From NCBI GenBank assembly GCA_024642705.1, contig JAHEAQ010000002.1, forward strand, positions 27,124 to 91,123: a stretch of 64,000 nt of DNA, written 5' to 3'. Below the pieces are notes generated by a model. It had not been told where the DNA came from, ran no database searches, and worked only from the letters and a program-made list of their open reading frames with translations. Numbering within the stretch: the stretch's first letter is position 1; the number at the start of each line of letters is the position of its first letter. A program made the position numbers and the translations under genes. This document shows positions 7,864 through 16,210 of this stretch, one piece after another. This DNA is from Bacteroidota bacterium (GTDB lineage: Bacteria > Bacteroidota > Bacteroidia > Chitinophagales > Saprospiraceae).

Positions 7864-9588
7864 TCATTTTGAAACTTGACTTGTATATTTTTCTTTTGTT
7901 TTTTCATCTTGAGAATCAGTTTTATGATCAATAAAATTAACAGCTTGTTGCACACTCATGAAAAAATTAGATTCGCCAATTTTTTGTGTAAATCCACCTT
8001 TTTTCATCGCATCTCTTACAGGTCCCTTCACTCCAGTGAAAAATATTTCCCTACCTTGAGATCTCTGTTCTAAAATTAAATCTTCCAAAGTATGCAATGC
8101 ACTGCTATCAAGATTATTAATACTTTCAGAGTTAATAATAATGTTTTTTAATGCGTCACCTTTTTTCTCAATCCATTCATCCAATGTATTTTTAAAAAAA
8201 TCAGTATTCGCGAAATATAATTCGGCATCGAATCTTAAAATTAGTTTGTCTGAAGTTATAATTACTTCAGGAAATCTTTCTTGATTTCTGTAAAAATGCG
8301 AGCCAGGAACGTTCCCCAATTCTGCAACATGAGGGCTTGACGACCTATATATAATCATTGCTAGTGACAAGATAACACCAATTAATATGCCTTCTTCAAT
8401 GCCTAATATTAATGTGGAAAGGAAAGTAACTATTAACATCCAGAAATCTGATCGATTTGCAACCCACAGATATAATGGCTCTTTAAAATCAATAAGTCCA
8501 AATACAGCAACCATAATAACGGAAGCTAAAATGGTTTGTGGCAAAAAATAAAATAAAGGAGTAAAAAATAATAATGTTAATAGGATTAATCCAGCTGAAA
8601 TAATGCCGGCCATTCCAGTTTTTGCTCCAGCTTGATCATTGACTGCTGTTCTCGAGAATCCACCAGTTACTGGAAATGATTGAAAAAATGATCCTCCAAT
8701 ATTAGCAATTCCCAATCCAATGAGCTCTTGATTTGGAATTAACTTATAATTTTTATGTTTAGCTTGAATGGCTTTAGCTACTGCAATGCTTTCCATAAAA
8801 CTGACCAAAGAAATCGTTATAGCTGCTGGGATCAAGTTTTTCAGATTTGCGACTTCAAATGAAGGTGCTGAAAAACTAGGCAAGCCGCTAGGAATGGTTC
8901 CTACTATTTTAACACCCATTTCATCTAATCCCCAAAAATACACTGTTAATATTCCAAACAATACTGCTAGCAAAGGACCAGGAATGGATTTATTTATTTT
9001 TTTGATGCCAATGATTAAAAAAATTCCAACCATTCCAATTCCAAGAGTCAACCAATGAATTTCAGCATATTGACTTATTGCATCAATCAATATTTTATGA
9101 ATAGGATTACTACCAGAAATACTTATGCCTAACAAATGTTTCAGTTGACTTAGGCCAATTATTAAGGCAGCTGCTGAAGTAAAACCACTAATTACAGGAT
9201 GTGATAAAAAGTTAACAAGGAAGCCTAATTTTAGGACACCCAGAAATAATTGAATAAAGCCAACCATGAATGCAAGTGTAATGGTAAGTACAATATAAGT
9301 TTCAGTACCACTTTCTGCCAAAACGCCAACACTTGCAGCTGTTAACAAAGAAACCATTGCCACTGGTCCAACGGCTAATTGTCTTGAAGTTCCAAAAATA
9401 GAATATAGGATAATTGGAATGGTGGAAGCATATAGTCCATATATGGGTGGAAGTCCAGCTATCATAGCGTAAGCCATGCCTTGAGGAATGAGCATAACGC
9501 CCACAGTCAATCCTGCTGATATATCACCTTTAAGGGATTCTTTATTATACTTGGATAACCATTCTATAATTGGAATATAGGATTTCAT
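7864..9588 (-). CDS. SulP/SLC26-family anion transporter with STAS domain
   Basis: A 574-residue SulP transporter. The membrane domain (about residues 15-415) contains the family signature region around AGLTVGVMLIPQGMAYAMIAGLPPIYGLYAS. A cytoplasmic STAS domain at about 440-555 includes NSESINNLDSSALHTLEDL. Substrates in the family are sulfate, bicarbonate and other anions. The surrounding sulfur-oxidation genes make sulfate or sulfite movement the natural guess, but substrate and direction are inference. The gene is 95 bases upstream of the rhodanese lipoprotein; no Crp/Fnr palindrome was seen in the 167-base gap before it. Confidence 0.92.
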   Translation of the reverse strand: MKSYIPIIEWLSKYNKESLKGDISAGLTVGVMLIPQGMAYAMIAGLPPIYGLYASTIPIILYSIFGTSRQLAVGPVAMVSLLTAASVGVLAESGTETYIVLTITLAFMVGFIQLFLGVLKLGFLVNFLSHPVISGFTSAAALIIGLSQLKHLLGISISGSNPIHKILIDAISQYAEIHWLTLGIGMVGIFLIIGIKKINKSIPGPLLAVLFGILTVYFWGLDEMGVKIVGTIPSGLPSFSAPSFEVANLKNLIPAAITISLVSFMESIAVAKAIQAKHKNYKLIPNQELIGLGIANIGGSFFQSFPVTGGFSRTAVNDQAGAKTGMAGIISAGLILLTLLFFTPLFYFLPQTILASVIMVAVFGLIDFKEPLYLWVANRSDFWMLIVTFLSTLILGIEEGILIGVILSLAMIIYRSSSPHVAELGNVPGSHFYRNQERFPEVIITSDKLILRFDAELYFANTDFFKNTLDEWIEKKGDALKNIIINSESINNLDSSALHTLEDLILEQRSQGREIFFTGVKGPVRDAMKKGGFTQKIGESNFFMSVQQAVNFIDHKTDSQDEKTKEKYTSQVSK

Positions 9589-9755
9589 TGTTATCTCAAA
9601 TTTACTTTACCAAATTCTATCAATTATTTTTGCTTCTTCTATAGGTAGTGATTTTAAAATTTCATCTTCTTACCTAGGCGATTGTATTTTGAAAAACATT
9701 TTAATGTAGGAGGATTTTAAATTTTACCTTATTGCATTAAATTAATTTCAAGAAT

Positions 9756-10046
9756 TTAAGCTTCAGTTAATAATTTCACGAGATTATTAGCGGACTGCAT
9801 TCCAGATTGTCTCCATAAAAGTTTTCCTTTTTTATATAGAATGAAAGTTGGAACACCTTTAATATCTAGTTTAGAAGCTAAATTTCTGTTTTTGTCAATA
9901 TCAATTTTTATGATTCTTGCGTTATCTCCAACATTTTTGGAAACTTCTTTTAAAATTGGAGCCATTGCTTTACATGGCCCGCACCATTCCGCAGAAAAAT
10001 CTACTAAAACTGGTTTCTCATCATTGATTAATTCATTGAAAGTCAT
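9756..10046 (-). CDS. Thioredoxin
   Basis: A 96-residue thioredoxin-fold protein with the classical WCGPCK active site (C22, C25) and cis-Pro motif GVPTFILY. The fold is complete and there is no signal peptide, so it is cytoplasmic. It stands between sulfur-transfer genes, with a Crp/Fnr-like palindrome 44 bases upstream. It may therefore be a dedicated reductant for persulfides on rhodaneses rather than the general thioredoxin; this is inference. Confidence 0.92.
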   Translation of the reverse strand: MTFNELINDEKPVLVDFSAEWCGPCKAMAPILKEVSKNVGDNARIIKIDIDKNRNLASKLDIKGVPTFILYKKGKLLWRQSGMQSANNLVKLLTEA

Positions 10047-10089
10047 ATTATTTTTTATTGCAAAAGTAAGTTGAAACTAATAAATGGTG

Positions 10090-10105
10090 TGTAACTCAAG
10101 TCACT
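10090..10105. promoter_or_regulatory. Crp/Fnr-type operator upstream of thioredoxin
   Basis: TGTAACTCAAGTCACT combines one GTAAC arm and one GTGAC arm (read on the other strand) around a 4-base spacer. It lies 44 bases before the thioredoxin start, between that gene and the rhodanese gene. It is a hybrid of the sites at 92-107 and 7268-7285. Confidence 0.6.
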
Positions 10106-10142
10106 TGTCAGATAAGGTTGGCTGCTTTTTTTTAAAGAAAAA

Positions 10143-10514
10143 CTACCATTTATTATAACCTCCTTGAAGATTGTATAGATTTTCAAATCCATTTTTACCC
10201 ATTATTTGGCATGCTCTAGCACTTCTATTTCCACTTCTGCAATACACCACGTAGGTTTTAGATTTATCTAAATTTTGGAGCCCTTTTACAAACCCTGAAC
10301 TTGCGACATTTAATATTTTTGCTTTTGGTATTTTTCCTTGGGTTATTTCGTTCGGCGTTCTGACATCAAGAGGAATAACATTTTTGTCTTTTAACAACTT
10401 CTTTGCTTCAGCAGCAGTAATATTTTTAAAATTTCCACTTGGAGCCAAAGACAATTTTTTTAGTAAGAAAAATCCGACAATGATAAGTCCAACCATTATT
10501 GCAGCGTAAACCAT
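10143..10514 (-). CDS. Membrane-anchored rhodanese
   Basis: A 123-residue protein. One N-terminal transmembrane helix (about residues 3-19) is followed by a rhodanese domain with DVRTPNE and an intact active loop CRSGNRS (C92). It ends in GGYNKW, the usual end of compact rhodaneses. It follows the CxxCH lipoprotein by 35 bases and probably shares its transcript. It is one of four single-domain rhodaneses or sulfurtransferases in the first 16 kb, all with the catalytic Cys kept. Confidence 0.88.
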   Translation of the reverse strand: MVYAAIMVGLIIVGFFLLKKLSLAPSGNFKNITAAEAKKLLKDKNVIPLDVRTPNEITQGKIPKAKILNVASSGFVKGLQNLDKSKTYVVYCRSGNRSARACQIMGKNGFENLYNLQGGYNKW

Positions 10515-10549
10515 ATTATTTTATATTATTTGTTAAAAATTTATTTAGA

Positions 10550-11122
10550 TTAATTAAAACGAACGCTCCAAATACCGCGAAGTTCATTAAGTTCAAAACC
10601 AATTGCTTGGTCTTTCGGATAAAGATTCTTGATAATACCATAATATGGCATTTTTGAAGTTTCACCATGACATTTTAAGCAAAGTTCTTGTATTTGTATT
10701 GGAGCATAAAAGATATTCTGACCATTTACTTTTTGTACCATTGCATTGAGTTCATTTCCAGCTATTAATTGGGATTTATAAAAATCGATTATTTCTTGCT
10801 CGTCAAAAGTAGGCTTATTGAGTTCATTTCTCCATTTTTCACTAGTTCTTTTTATATCTGCATTATATATTTGGGATAAACTATCAGTAATTGGTAATGC
10901 CTTTAAATTGCAATATTTTATTGCATTTTCAACACCACCATCATGCATTGATTTTTGTAATTCAGAAGATAAAGATGAAAATGTTGCGGCAATAATTTCT
11001 TTACCTTTACTATAATCATGGCTTTTTTCTGGAATGTCAATAAGATTATTATCGGGCTGTTTGCCAATACAACCCAATATCAATAGCACTGCTATAAAGG
11101 CAATCGAAGATATCGTTTTCAA
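10550..11122 (-). CDS. DUF3365-type haem-binding lipoprotein
   Basis: A 190-residue lipoprotein (lipobox LILGC, C18). Its C-terminal part has a single c-type haem motif CLKCH (C148, C151, H152), and the overall pattern (VENAIKYCN, IKRTSEKWRNELNKPTF, YAPI) matches DUF3365/Tll0287-like proteins. These are soluble or membrane-bound redox or sensor modules. The start is a TTG at 11120-11122; no in-frame ATG was seen just upstream, and the TTG puts the signal peptide at the right place. A Crp/Fnr-like palindrome lies 52 bases upstream. A periplasmic electron carrier for the sulfur genes is possible but unproven. Confidence 0.75.
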   Translation of the reverse strand: MKTISSIAFIAVLLILGCIGKQPDNNLIDIPEKSHDYSKGKEIIAATFSSLSSELQKSMHDGGVENAIKYCNLKALPITDSLSQIYNADIKRTSEKWRNELNKPTFDEQEIIDFYKSQLIAGNELNAMVQKVNGQNIFYAPIQIQELCLKCHGETSKMPYYGIIKNLYPKDQAIGFELNELRGIWSVRFN

Positions 11123-11173
11123 AATAAGTAAAATTAATAATTTGCAAAATTACATATCCTTAGTCAATTACAA

Positions 11174-11189
11174 TGGAACCTAAGTTACA
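11174..11189. promoter_or_regulatory. Crp/Fnr-type operator upstream of the haem lipoprotein/rhodanese unit
   Basis: TGGAACCTAAGTTACA differs by one base from TGTAAC-N4-GTTACA. It is 52 bases upstream of the DUF3365 lipoprotein start on the minus strand. Confidence 0.5.
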
Positions 11190-11608
11190 TAAGAATCCAT
11201 TAATAATATATAAGGACTAAATAAATATTATTTATTAGTTCTTTTGTCAATGATTGACTTACAAAACTTCAATATTTTATTGATACGATTCTAATGTCAG
11301 ATGATTCCAGTTAAAAATCGAAAGAAGCGGAGCATTAAATCTAGAAAAGACTTGTGAATTGATAATGACAAATAGAAATATCAATTAGGCAAATTTTGAA
11401 TTGAAGTTGTTATCTTATAATTTAAAATATTAAAGAATTGTTATTTTTTATTTATTGTCGCGTGGTTTTTAGATATTTGCCTCACTTCCCACTTAAGCAT
11501 ATAAATATTTTATAATTTAATCAATTTTGAAGTTTATACCAGATTTGTATGGTTATTATTGACTTTTAATTATCATTTTTATACCTTAATTTATCAATAA
11601 GTGTTCTC
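11190..11608. other. Intergenic region between divergent genes
   Basis: AT-rich sequence separating the sulfur island from the phosphohydrolase gene. It has an imperfect AT-rich inverted repeat at about 11214-11241 (ACTAAATAAAT against ATTTATTAGT). No convincing small gene or RNA was seen; promoters for both flanking genes are expected here. Confidence 0.5.
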
Positions 11609-12439
11609 ATGAGATTTTGCCTTACCATTATTTTTTTTATTGGTTTTTCTAATCCTACTTTTTCTCAAAAAAGCATAAAGTTTATTACTTACAACATTAG
11701 GTATGATAATCCTAACGATGGCAAAGATATTTGGGACAACAGGAAAGAAGGATTAGGAAGTTTTCTTGCTGAGGAAGATGCTGATTTTATTGGAATGCAG
11801 GAAGTTCTTCAAAATCAATTAGAATTTATAAAAGAATTCTTGACGGACCACAAACATTTAGGAGTTGGAAGAGACGATGGAGCTAGTAAAGGGGAATATT
11901 CTCCCATATTATATAATTCAGAACGTTGGGAATTATTAGAAAACAAAAACAAGTGGTTGTCTTCGACACCTGATGAAGTTTCAAGAGGTTGGGATGCTGC
12001 TTGCAACAGAGTAGTAACATTTGGATTATTCAAGAATAAAGAATCTGGAGATACAATAGCAGTTTTTAACACTCATTTTGATCATAAAGGACAAGTAGCC
12101 CGTGAGAATAGTGCCAAACTATTGGTTGGTTGGATCGATGAGTTTGCTCAAGTTAAAACTAAAATTTTAATGGGTGATTTCAATTTGATCCCAGAAGATC
12201 CATTATATGATATTTTAACATCAAAATTAATGGATAGCAGAAATATTGCCAACCACAAATATGAAGATTATATTGGGACCTCCAATGGGTTCCAGATTAA
12301 GGGGCCATTTGAGAATAGAATTGATTACATTTTTGTAGCTGAAGGAGTGGAAGTGCTAAGCTATGAAAATGCAGCCCTCATGATCAATGGGAGACATATG
12401 TCAGACCATTTTCCTTTAATTGTCCAATTGAACAATTAA
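11609..12439 (+). CDS. Secreted endonuclease/exonuclease/phosphatase-family hydrolase
   Basis: A 276-residue protein with a signal peptide ending near SFSQ (residue 20). Its EEP-superfamily motifs in order are TYNIRYDN, GMQEV (metal-binding E65), NTHFDHKG, MGDFN and the closing SDHFPL. These Mg-dependent phosphodiesterases in Bacteroidota act on nucleic acids, phospholipids or sugar phosphates outside the cytoplasm. The substrate cannot be assigned. It is monocistronic and not obviously part of the sulfur genes. Confidence 0.85.
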   Translation: MRFCLTIIFFIGFSNPTFSQKSIKFITYNIRYDNPNDGKDIWDNRKEGLGSFLAEEDADFIGMQEVLQNQLEFIKEFLTDHKHLGVGRDDGASKGEYSPILYNSERWELLENKNKWLSSTPDEVSRGWDAACNRVVTFGLFKNKESGDTIAVFNTHFDHKGQVARENSAKLLVGWIDEFAQVKTKILMGDFNLIPEDPLYDILTSKLMDSRNIANHKYEDYIGTSNGFQIKGPFENRIDYIFVAEGVEVLSYENAALMINGRHMSDHFPLIVQLNN

Positions 12440-12523
12440 AATTTATAGCATTATAAATTAAAATATAATTGCATGTATATATCCTTGATAAATTAATAAT
12501 TATATATTTTTAATTTAATTAAT

Positions 12524-13078
12524 ATGTTAAAATTGGTCTTTGATGATTTCCCAACTATAGAAACAGAGTCATTGTTTCTAAGATCGCTAAAGGATACTGA
12601 TGCTCCTGAAATTCATCACATGCGTTCCAATTTACAAGTCAATAAATTTTTAAACAGAAAAATTTCTAATTCTATTGATGATGCTTTATTGTTCATACAC
12701 CACCGGAATTTGGAATTTAAAGGAAAAGAGAACATTTATTGGGCAATAACTGAAAAAAAAGAAGACCTATTGATTGGAACAATTTGTTTGTATAAGTTTT
12801 CCCAAGTTAAGAAGGCTGTAGAAATTGGGTATGAATTGAATCCTATTCATCAGCGAAAAGGAATTATGAAAGAAGCCATTCAAAGTGTCTTAAAATTTGC
12901 ATTTATAAATTTAGATTGCAAAATAGTTTATGCAATGACCATTGAAGAAAATTTGCGGTCAGTTCAGATTCTAGAAGCCAACAATTTCAAAAGAGATTTA
13001 AACTATAAGCTTTCAAATGAAGAGATAAAAGAACAATTGATTGTTTATCATTTGAAGCTAGATGAATTTGTTAAATAA
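12524..13078 (+). CDS. GNAT-family N-acetyltransferase (RimJ/RimL type)
   Basis: A 184-residue acetyltransferase of the Acetyltransf_3 type. It opens with ETESLFLRSLKDTDAPEIHHMRS. The acetyl-CoA binding region is IGYELNPIHQRKGIMKEA, followed by AMTIEENLRSVQILEANNF. The substrate is unknown; relatives acetylate ribosomal protein N-termini, amino acids or antibiotics. There is no clear functional link to its neighbours. Confidence 0.85.
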   Translation: MLKLVFDDFPTIETESLFLRSLKDTDAPEIHHMRSNLQVNKFLNRKISNSIDDALLFIHHRNLEFKGKENIYWAITEKKEDLLIGTICLYKFSQVKKAVEIGYELNPIHQRKGIMKEAIQSVLKFAFINLDCKIVYAMTIEENLRSVQILEANNFKRDLNYKLSNEEIKEQLIVYHLKLDEFVK

Positions 13079-13210
13079 TTAAAATAGCATTTCTAATAAG
13101 TTATTTTCGTGAATTTCTGTCATGAAAAATAGATTTTTTGCTCAAAAATTTCAATTCATATCCATTTAATATTAAATTGGTTCATATCATTTCCAAACTA
13201 TTTAGATATT

Positions 13211-15649
13211 ATGAAAAGAATTATTTTTTGCCTCATAATTGGTCTTTATTGTAATTTAAATTTTGCCCAGGATTTTGTTACTCAAAACATTATAGATTCT
13301 GAAAATAGGACTTCTGAATCCTATACTTCAATGACGTTTAACGGCTCATGGTGTTGGTTTTCGGATCCAAGAGCCGTATATTATAAAGGAAAACATGAAA
13401 GAACTTATACAGGATGGATAGATAATTATGGAGATATTCATGTTGCATATTATGATCATATCACGAAAGAAATTCAAAGCAAAACATTATACGATCAATT
13501 GGAAATCGATGATCATGATAACCCATCCATATTGATTGATGAAGATGGGAAGCTAATGGTATTTTTCAATAAGCACAGTGGAGTTGATCCACTTTATTTG
13601 GTAAAAGCATTAGAACCGGAAAGTATAAATTCATGGGGTGAAGTCAAAATATTGGCGCTAAATAAGGGAAGTAAAGAAAATCCTAAGTTGTATGGTCATC
13701 ATACTTATACTTACCCAATTAAACTATCTGGTGAAAATGGAAGGATTTATTTGTTTTGGAGAGGCATTGATGGCAAACCTTCTTATTCTTTTTCAGATGA
13801 CAATGGAGATTCTTGGGCAGAAGGTCAAGTATATTTTATGCCTGAGGTTATTTATAAATTTCGAAGACCATACATAAAAATTTATTCTAATGGTATGGAT
13901 AAAATACATTTCAGCTTAACAGACGGACATCCTAGAAATGAGGATGCCAATAGTATTTATTATATGTACTATAAATCCGGAAGTTTTTTTAAGGCCGACG
14001 GAACAAAAATTAAGAATATTGAAGATTTGCCTATTGTACCAAAAGAAGCAGATTTGGTTTACAATGGAGGGTTAGGTAATGGAAAGGCTTGGAATTGGGA
14101 TATTGGAGAAAATGAACAGGGAAATCCTGTTCTTGCTTATACGAGATACCCTAATGATACTACTCATATTTACGCTTATGCAACTTGGGAAAATAATAAA
14201 TGGAATAATTTTTCTTTAATAAATTCAGGAAGTTGGTTCCCAAAAACTATGGAAGGAAAAATTGAGTTAGAGCAAAATTATTCCGGAGGAATGAGCATAG
14301 ATCATGAGGAAGAGAATACACTTTATTTATCAATAAATAGGGATAGTGTTTTCGAGATTGAAAAATGGATAAGCAAGGATAAAGGATTGAGTTGGGAAAT
14401 AAGCCAATTAACGAAAGGTTCTTCAAAGGACAACATAAGACCGTTTGCCATTCGAGGGGCAAAGTCTGCAAATTCCCTGCAGGTTTTGTGGATGCAAAAT
14501 ACTAAATACCACCATTATGGAAATGCTTATGGGCTGGCAGAAATGGGTCCTCTTTTTAACGAAAGGTTCCACTCTTCCATAAAGACAAACATTATCTCTC
14601 CTCCAAAAATGAATTTACTTCAAGAATCAGGTATTAAATCCATTATGAGGCAAATAGGAGATTGGCAATTGGCAAATCCATTTGAAAATGCTCATCGATT
14701 AAATTGGCATTATGGTGCATTGTATACTGGAATTGTTGCTCTTTATGAAGTTACAGGTGACTCAAAATACAAAGATGAATTGTATAATATTGGGCAGGCC
14801 TATTCTTGGCAACCATTGAATGAAATATATCATGCAGATCGTTTGGCAGTGATGGATACTTGGGCTTGGTTATTTGGAGAATTTCATGATCTTCAATTGA
14901 TTGATAAGTCTAGATGGGTAATGGATATGCACCTTTCCAGAAACTATAAAAAAATGACTGATGTCCGTTACAAGGACAATCGATATTCTGCAGAATGGTG
15001 GTCATGGTGTGATGCTTTATTTATGGCCCCCCCGTCTTTTGTAAGAATGTGGAAAATGACAGGAGATAAGCGTTATCTTGATTATATGGATGAGCAATGG
15101 TGGAAGACTTCCAATTATTTGTATTCCAACGCTGATTCATTGTATTATAGAGATGATAGATATTTTGAAACTAGATCAGAACGTGGGACAAAGGTGTTTT
15201 GGGGCAGGGGAAATGGTTGGGTAATTGCTGGACTAGCACGAATTCTGACTTTATTGCCTCAAGATTATCCCAATAGAAAGAAATTTGAAAAACAATATTC
15301 TGAAATGGCTCATAAATTGCTTTCAGTGCAAGGAGAGGATGGATTATGGAGGGTAAGTTTGCTTGATCCAGAATTTATCAATATTGGCGAATCAAGTGGA
15401 AGTGCTTTTGCCATTTTTGCATTAGCATGGGGGGTGAATAATGGATTGATAGATATTAAGTTTAAGCCAAAAATTGAAAAAGCTTGGCTTGCATTATGTG
15501 GAAATGTAAATGAGGAAGGCAGACTTGGAAATGTGCAACAAGTTGCTGGTGATCCATATCCTTTTCAAGAGGATCAATGGCAGGTCTATGCAACAGGAGC
15601 TATTTTATTAGCAGGCAGAGAAATGATTTCTCTTTCCAACATAAAGTAG
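13211..15649 (+). CDS. Secreted BNR_4 beta-propeller fused to GH105/GH88-type hydrolase
   Basis: An 812-residue exported protein; the signal peptide is cut near residue 20 (NFAQ). Residues of about 40-430 match the BNR_4 propeller, with the typical WCWFSDPRAVYYKG start and YGHHTYTYP motif. This is the fold of several ulvan/rhamnogalacturonan-type polysaccharide lyases. Residues of about 475-805 are a GH105-like (alpha/alpha)6 barrel with NWHYGALYTG, WCDALFMAPP (putative acid Asp) and WGRGNGWV. Together they suggest lyase cleavage of an acidic polysaccharide and removal of the resulting unsaturated uronyl unit in one protein. Propeller activity is inferred and could instead be substrate binding. 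No PUL (SusCD) genes are nearby. Confidence 0.82.
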   Translation: MKRIIFCLIIGLYCNLNFAQDFVTQNIIDSENRTSESYTSMTFNGSWCWFSDPRAVYYKGKHERTYTGWIDNYGDIHVAYYDHITKEIQSKTLYDQLEIDDHDNPSILIDEDGKLMVFFNKHSGVDPLYLVKALEPESINSWGEVKILALNKGSKENPKLYGHHTYTYPIKLSGENGRIYLFWRGIDGKPSYSFSDDNGDSWAEGQVYFMPEVIYKFRRPYIKIYSNGMDKIHFSLTDGHPRNEDANSIYYMYYKSGSFFKADGTKIKNIEDLPIVPKEADLVYNGGLGNGKAWNWDIGENEQGNPVLAYTRYPNDTTHIYAYATWENNKWNNFSLINSGSWFPKTMEGKIELEQNYSGGMSIDHEEENTLYLSINRDSVFEIEKWISKDKGLSWEISQLTKGSSKDNIRPFAIRGAKSANSLQVLWMQNTKYHHYGNAYGLAEMGPLFNERFHSSIKTNIISPPKMNLLQESGIKSIMRQIGDWQLANPFENAHRLNWHYGALYTGIVALYEVTGDSKYKDELYNIGQAYSWQPLNEIYHADRLAVMDTWAWLFGEFHDLQLIDKSRWVMDMHLSRNYKKMTDVRYKDNRYSAEWWSWCDALFMAPPSFVRMWKMTGDKRYLDYMDEQWWKTSNYLYSNADSLYYRDDRYFETRSERGTKVFWGRGNGWVIAGLARILTLLPQDYPNRKKFEKQYSEMAHKLLSVQGEDGLWRVSLLDPEFINIGESSGSAFAIFALAWGVNNGLIDIKFKPKIEKAWLALCGNVNEEGRLGNVQQVAGDPYPFQEDQWQVYATGAILLAGREMISLSNIK

Positions 15650-15756
15650 TTGTATTAGTTTTTTTAGGATTATGCATACAAATTCATGGTTTCTTTCACC
15701 TAATTAGAAATGTAAAATGAATTTTTTTTCCTAATGCTTATGATTATATTTGTTCA

Positions 15757-16119
15757 ATGACTAAAATAGAAAATAAAGTTGATATAGAAGTTTGTGAAGT
15801 TCCAAGGTGGATACAAATAAAACATACTCTTGAAAATTTGAATTACGAAGATTTCCTAAAAGTTGTAAAAGAAGATGAAAATTGTGTTATTCTAGATGTC
15901 AGAACTGCCGCTGAATTTGAATTAGAAAATATTCCAAATGCGATCAATTTGGACTATCTAAGCCGAGATTTAGCAGATCAACTAGAAAAGTTGGACCCAA
16001 ACAAGAATTATTACATTTATTGTAGAACTGGGAGGAGAAGTTTAAGAGTATGTGTTATTTTGAGAAATTTGGGATTTCAAAAAGTAACTAATCTAGATGG
16101 AGGAATTGTTAGCAAATAA
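15757..16119 (+). CDS. Rhodanese-domain protein
   Basis: A 120-residue cytoplasmic rhodanese without a signal or anchor. It has a short N-terminal extension (about 20 residues), DVRTAAEFE, and an intact active-site loop CRTGRRS with C89. It ends in LDGGI. It precedes the second Crp/Fnr gene by about 90 bases on the same strand, forming a detached part of the sulfur island. Confidence 0.88.
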   Translation: MTKIENKVDIEVCEVPRWIQIKHTLENLNYEDFLKVVKEDENCVILDVRTAAEFELENIPNAINLDYLSRDLADQLEKLDPNKNYYIYCRTGRRSLRVCVILRNLGFQKVTNLDGGIVSK

Positions 16120-16210
16120 TTAAGCTAACCATCTAAAAATTAAAATAAGTTTAATAAGTAATCCTATTAAATTTACCAGGATTCATAAAGAGGAAGATTA
16201 AATAATAATA

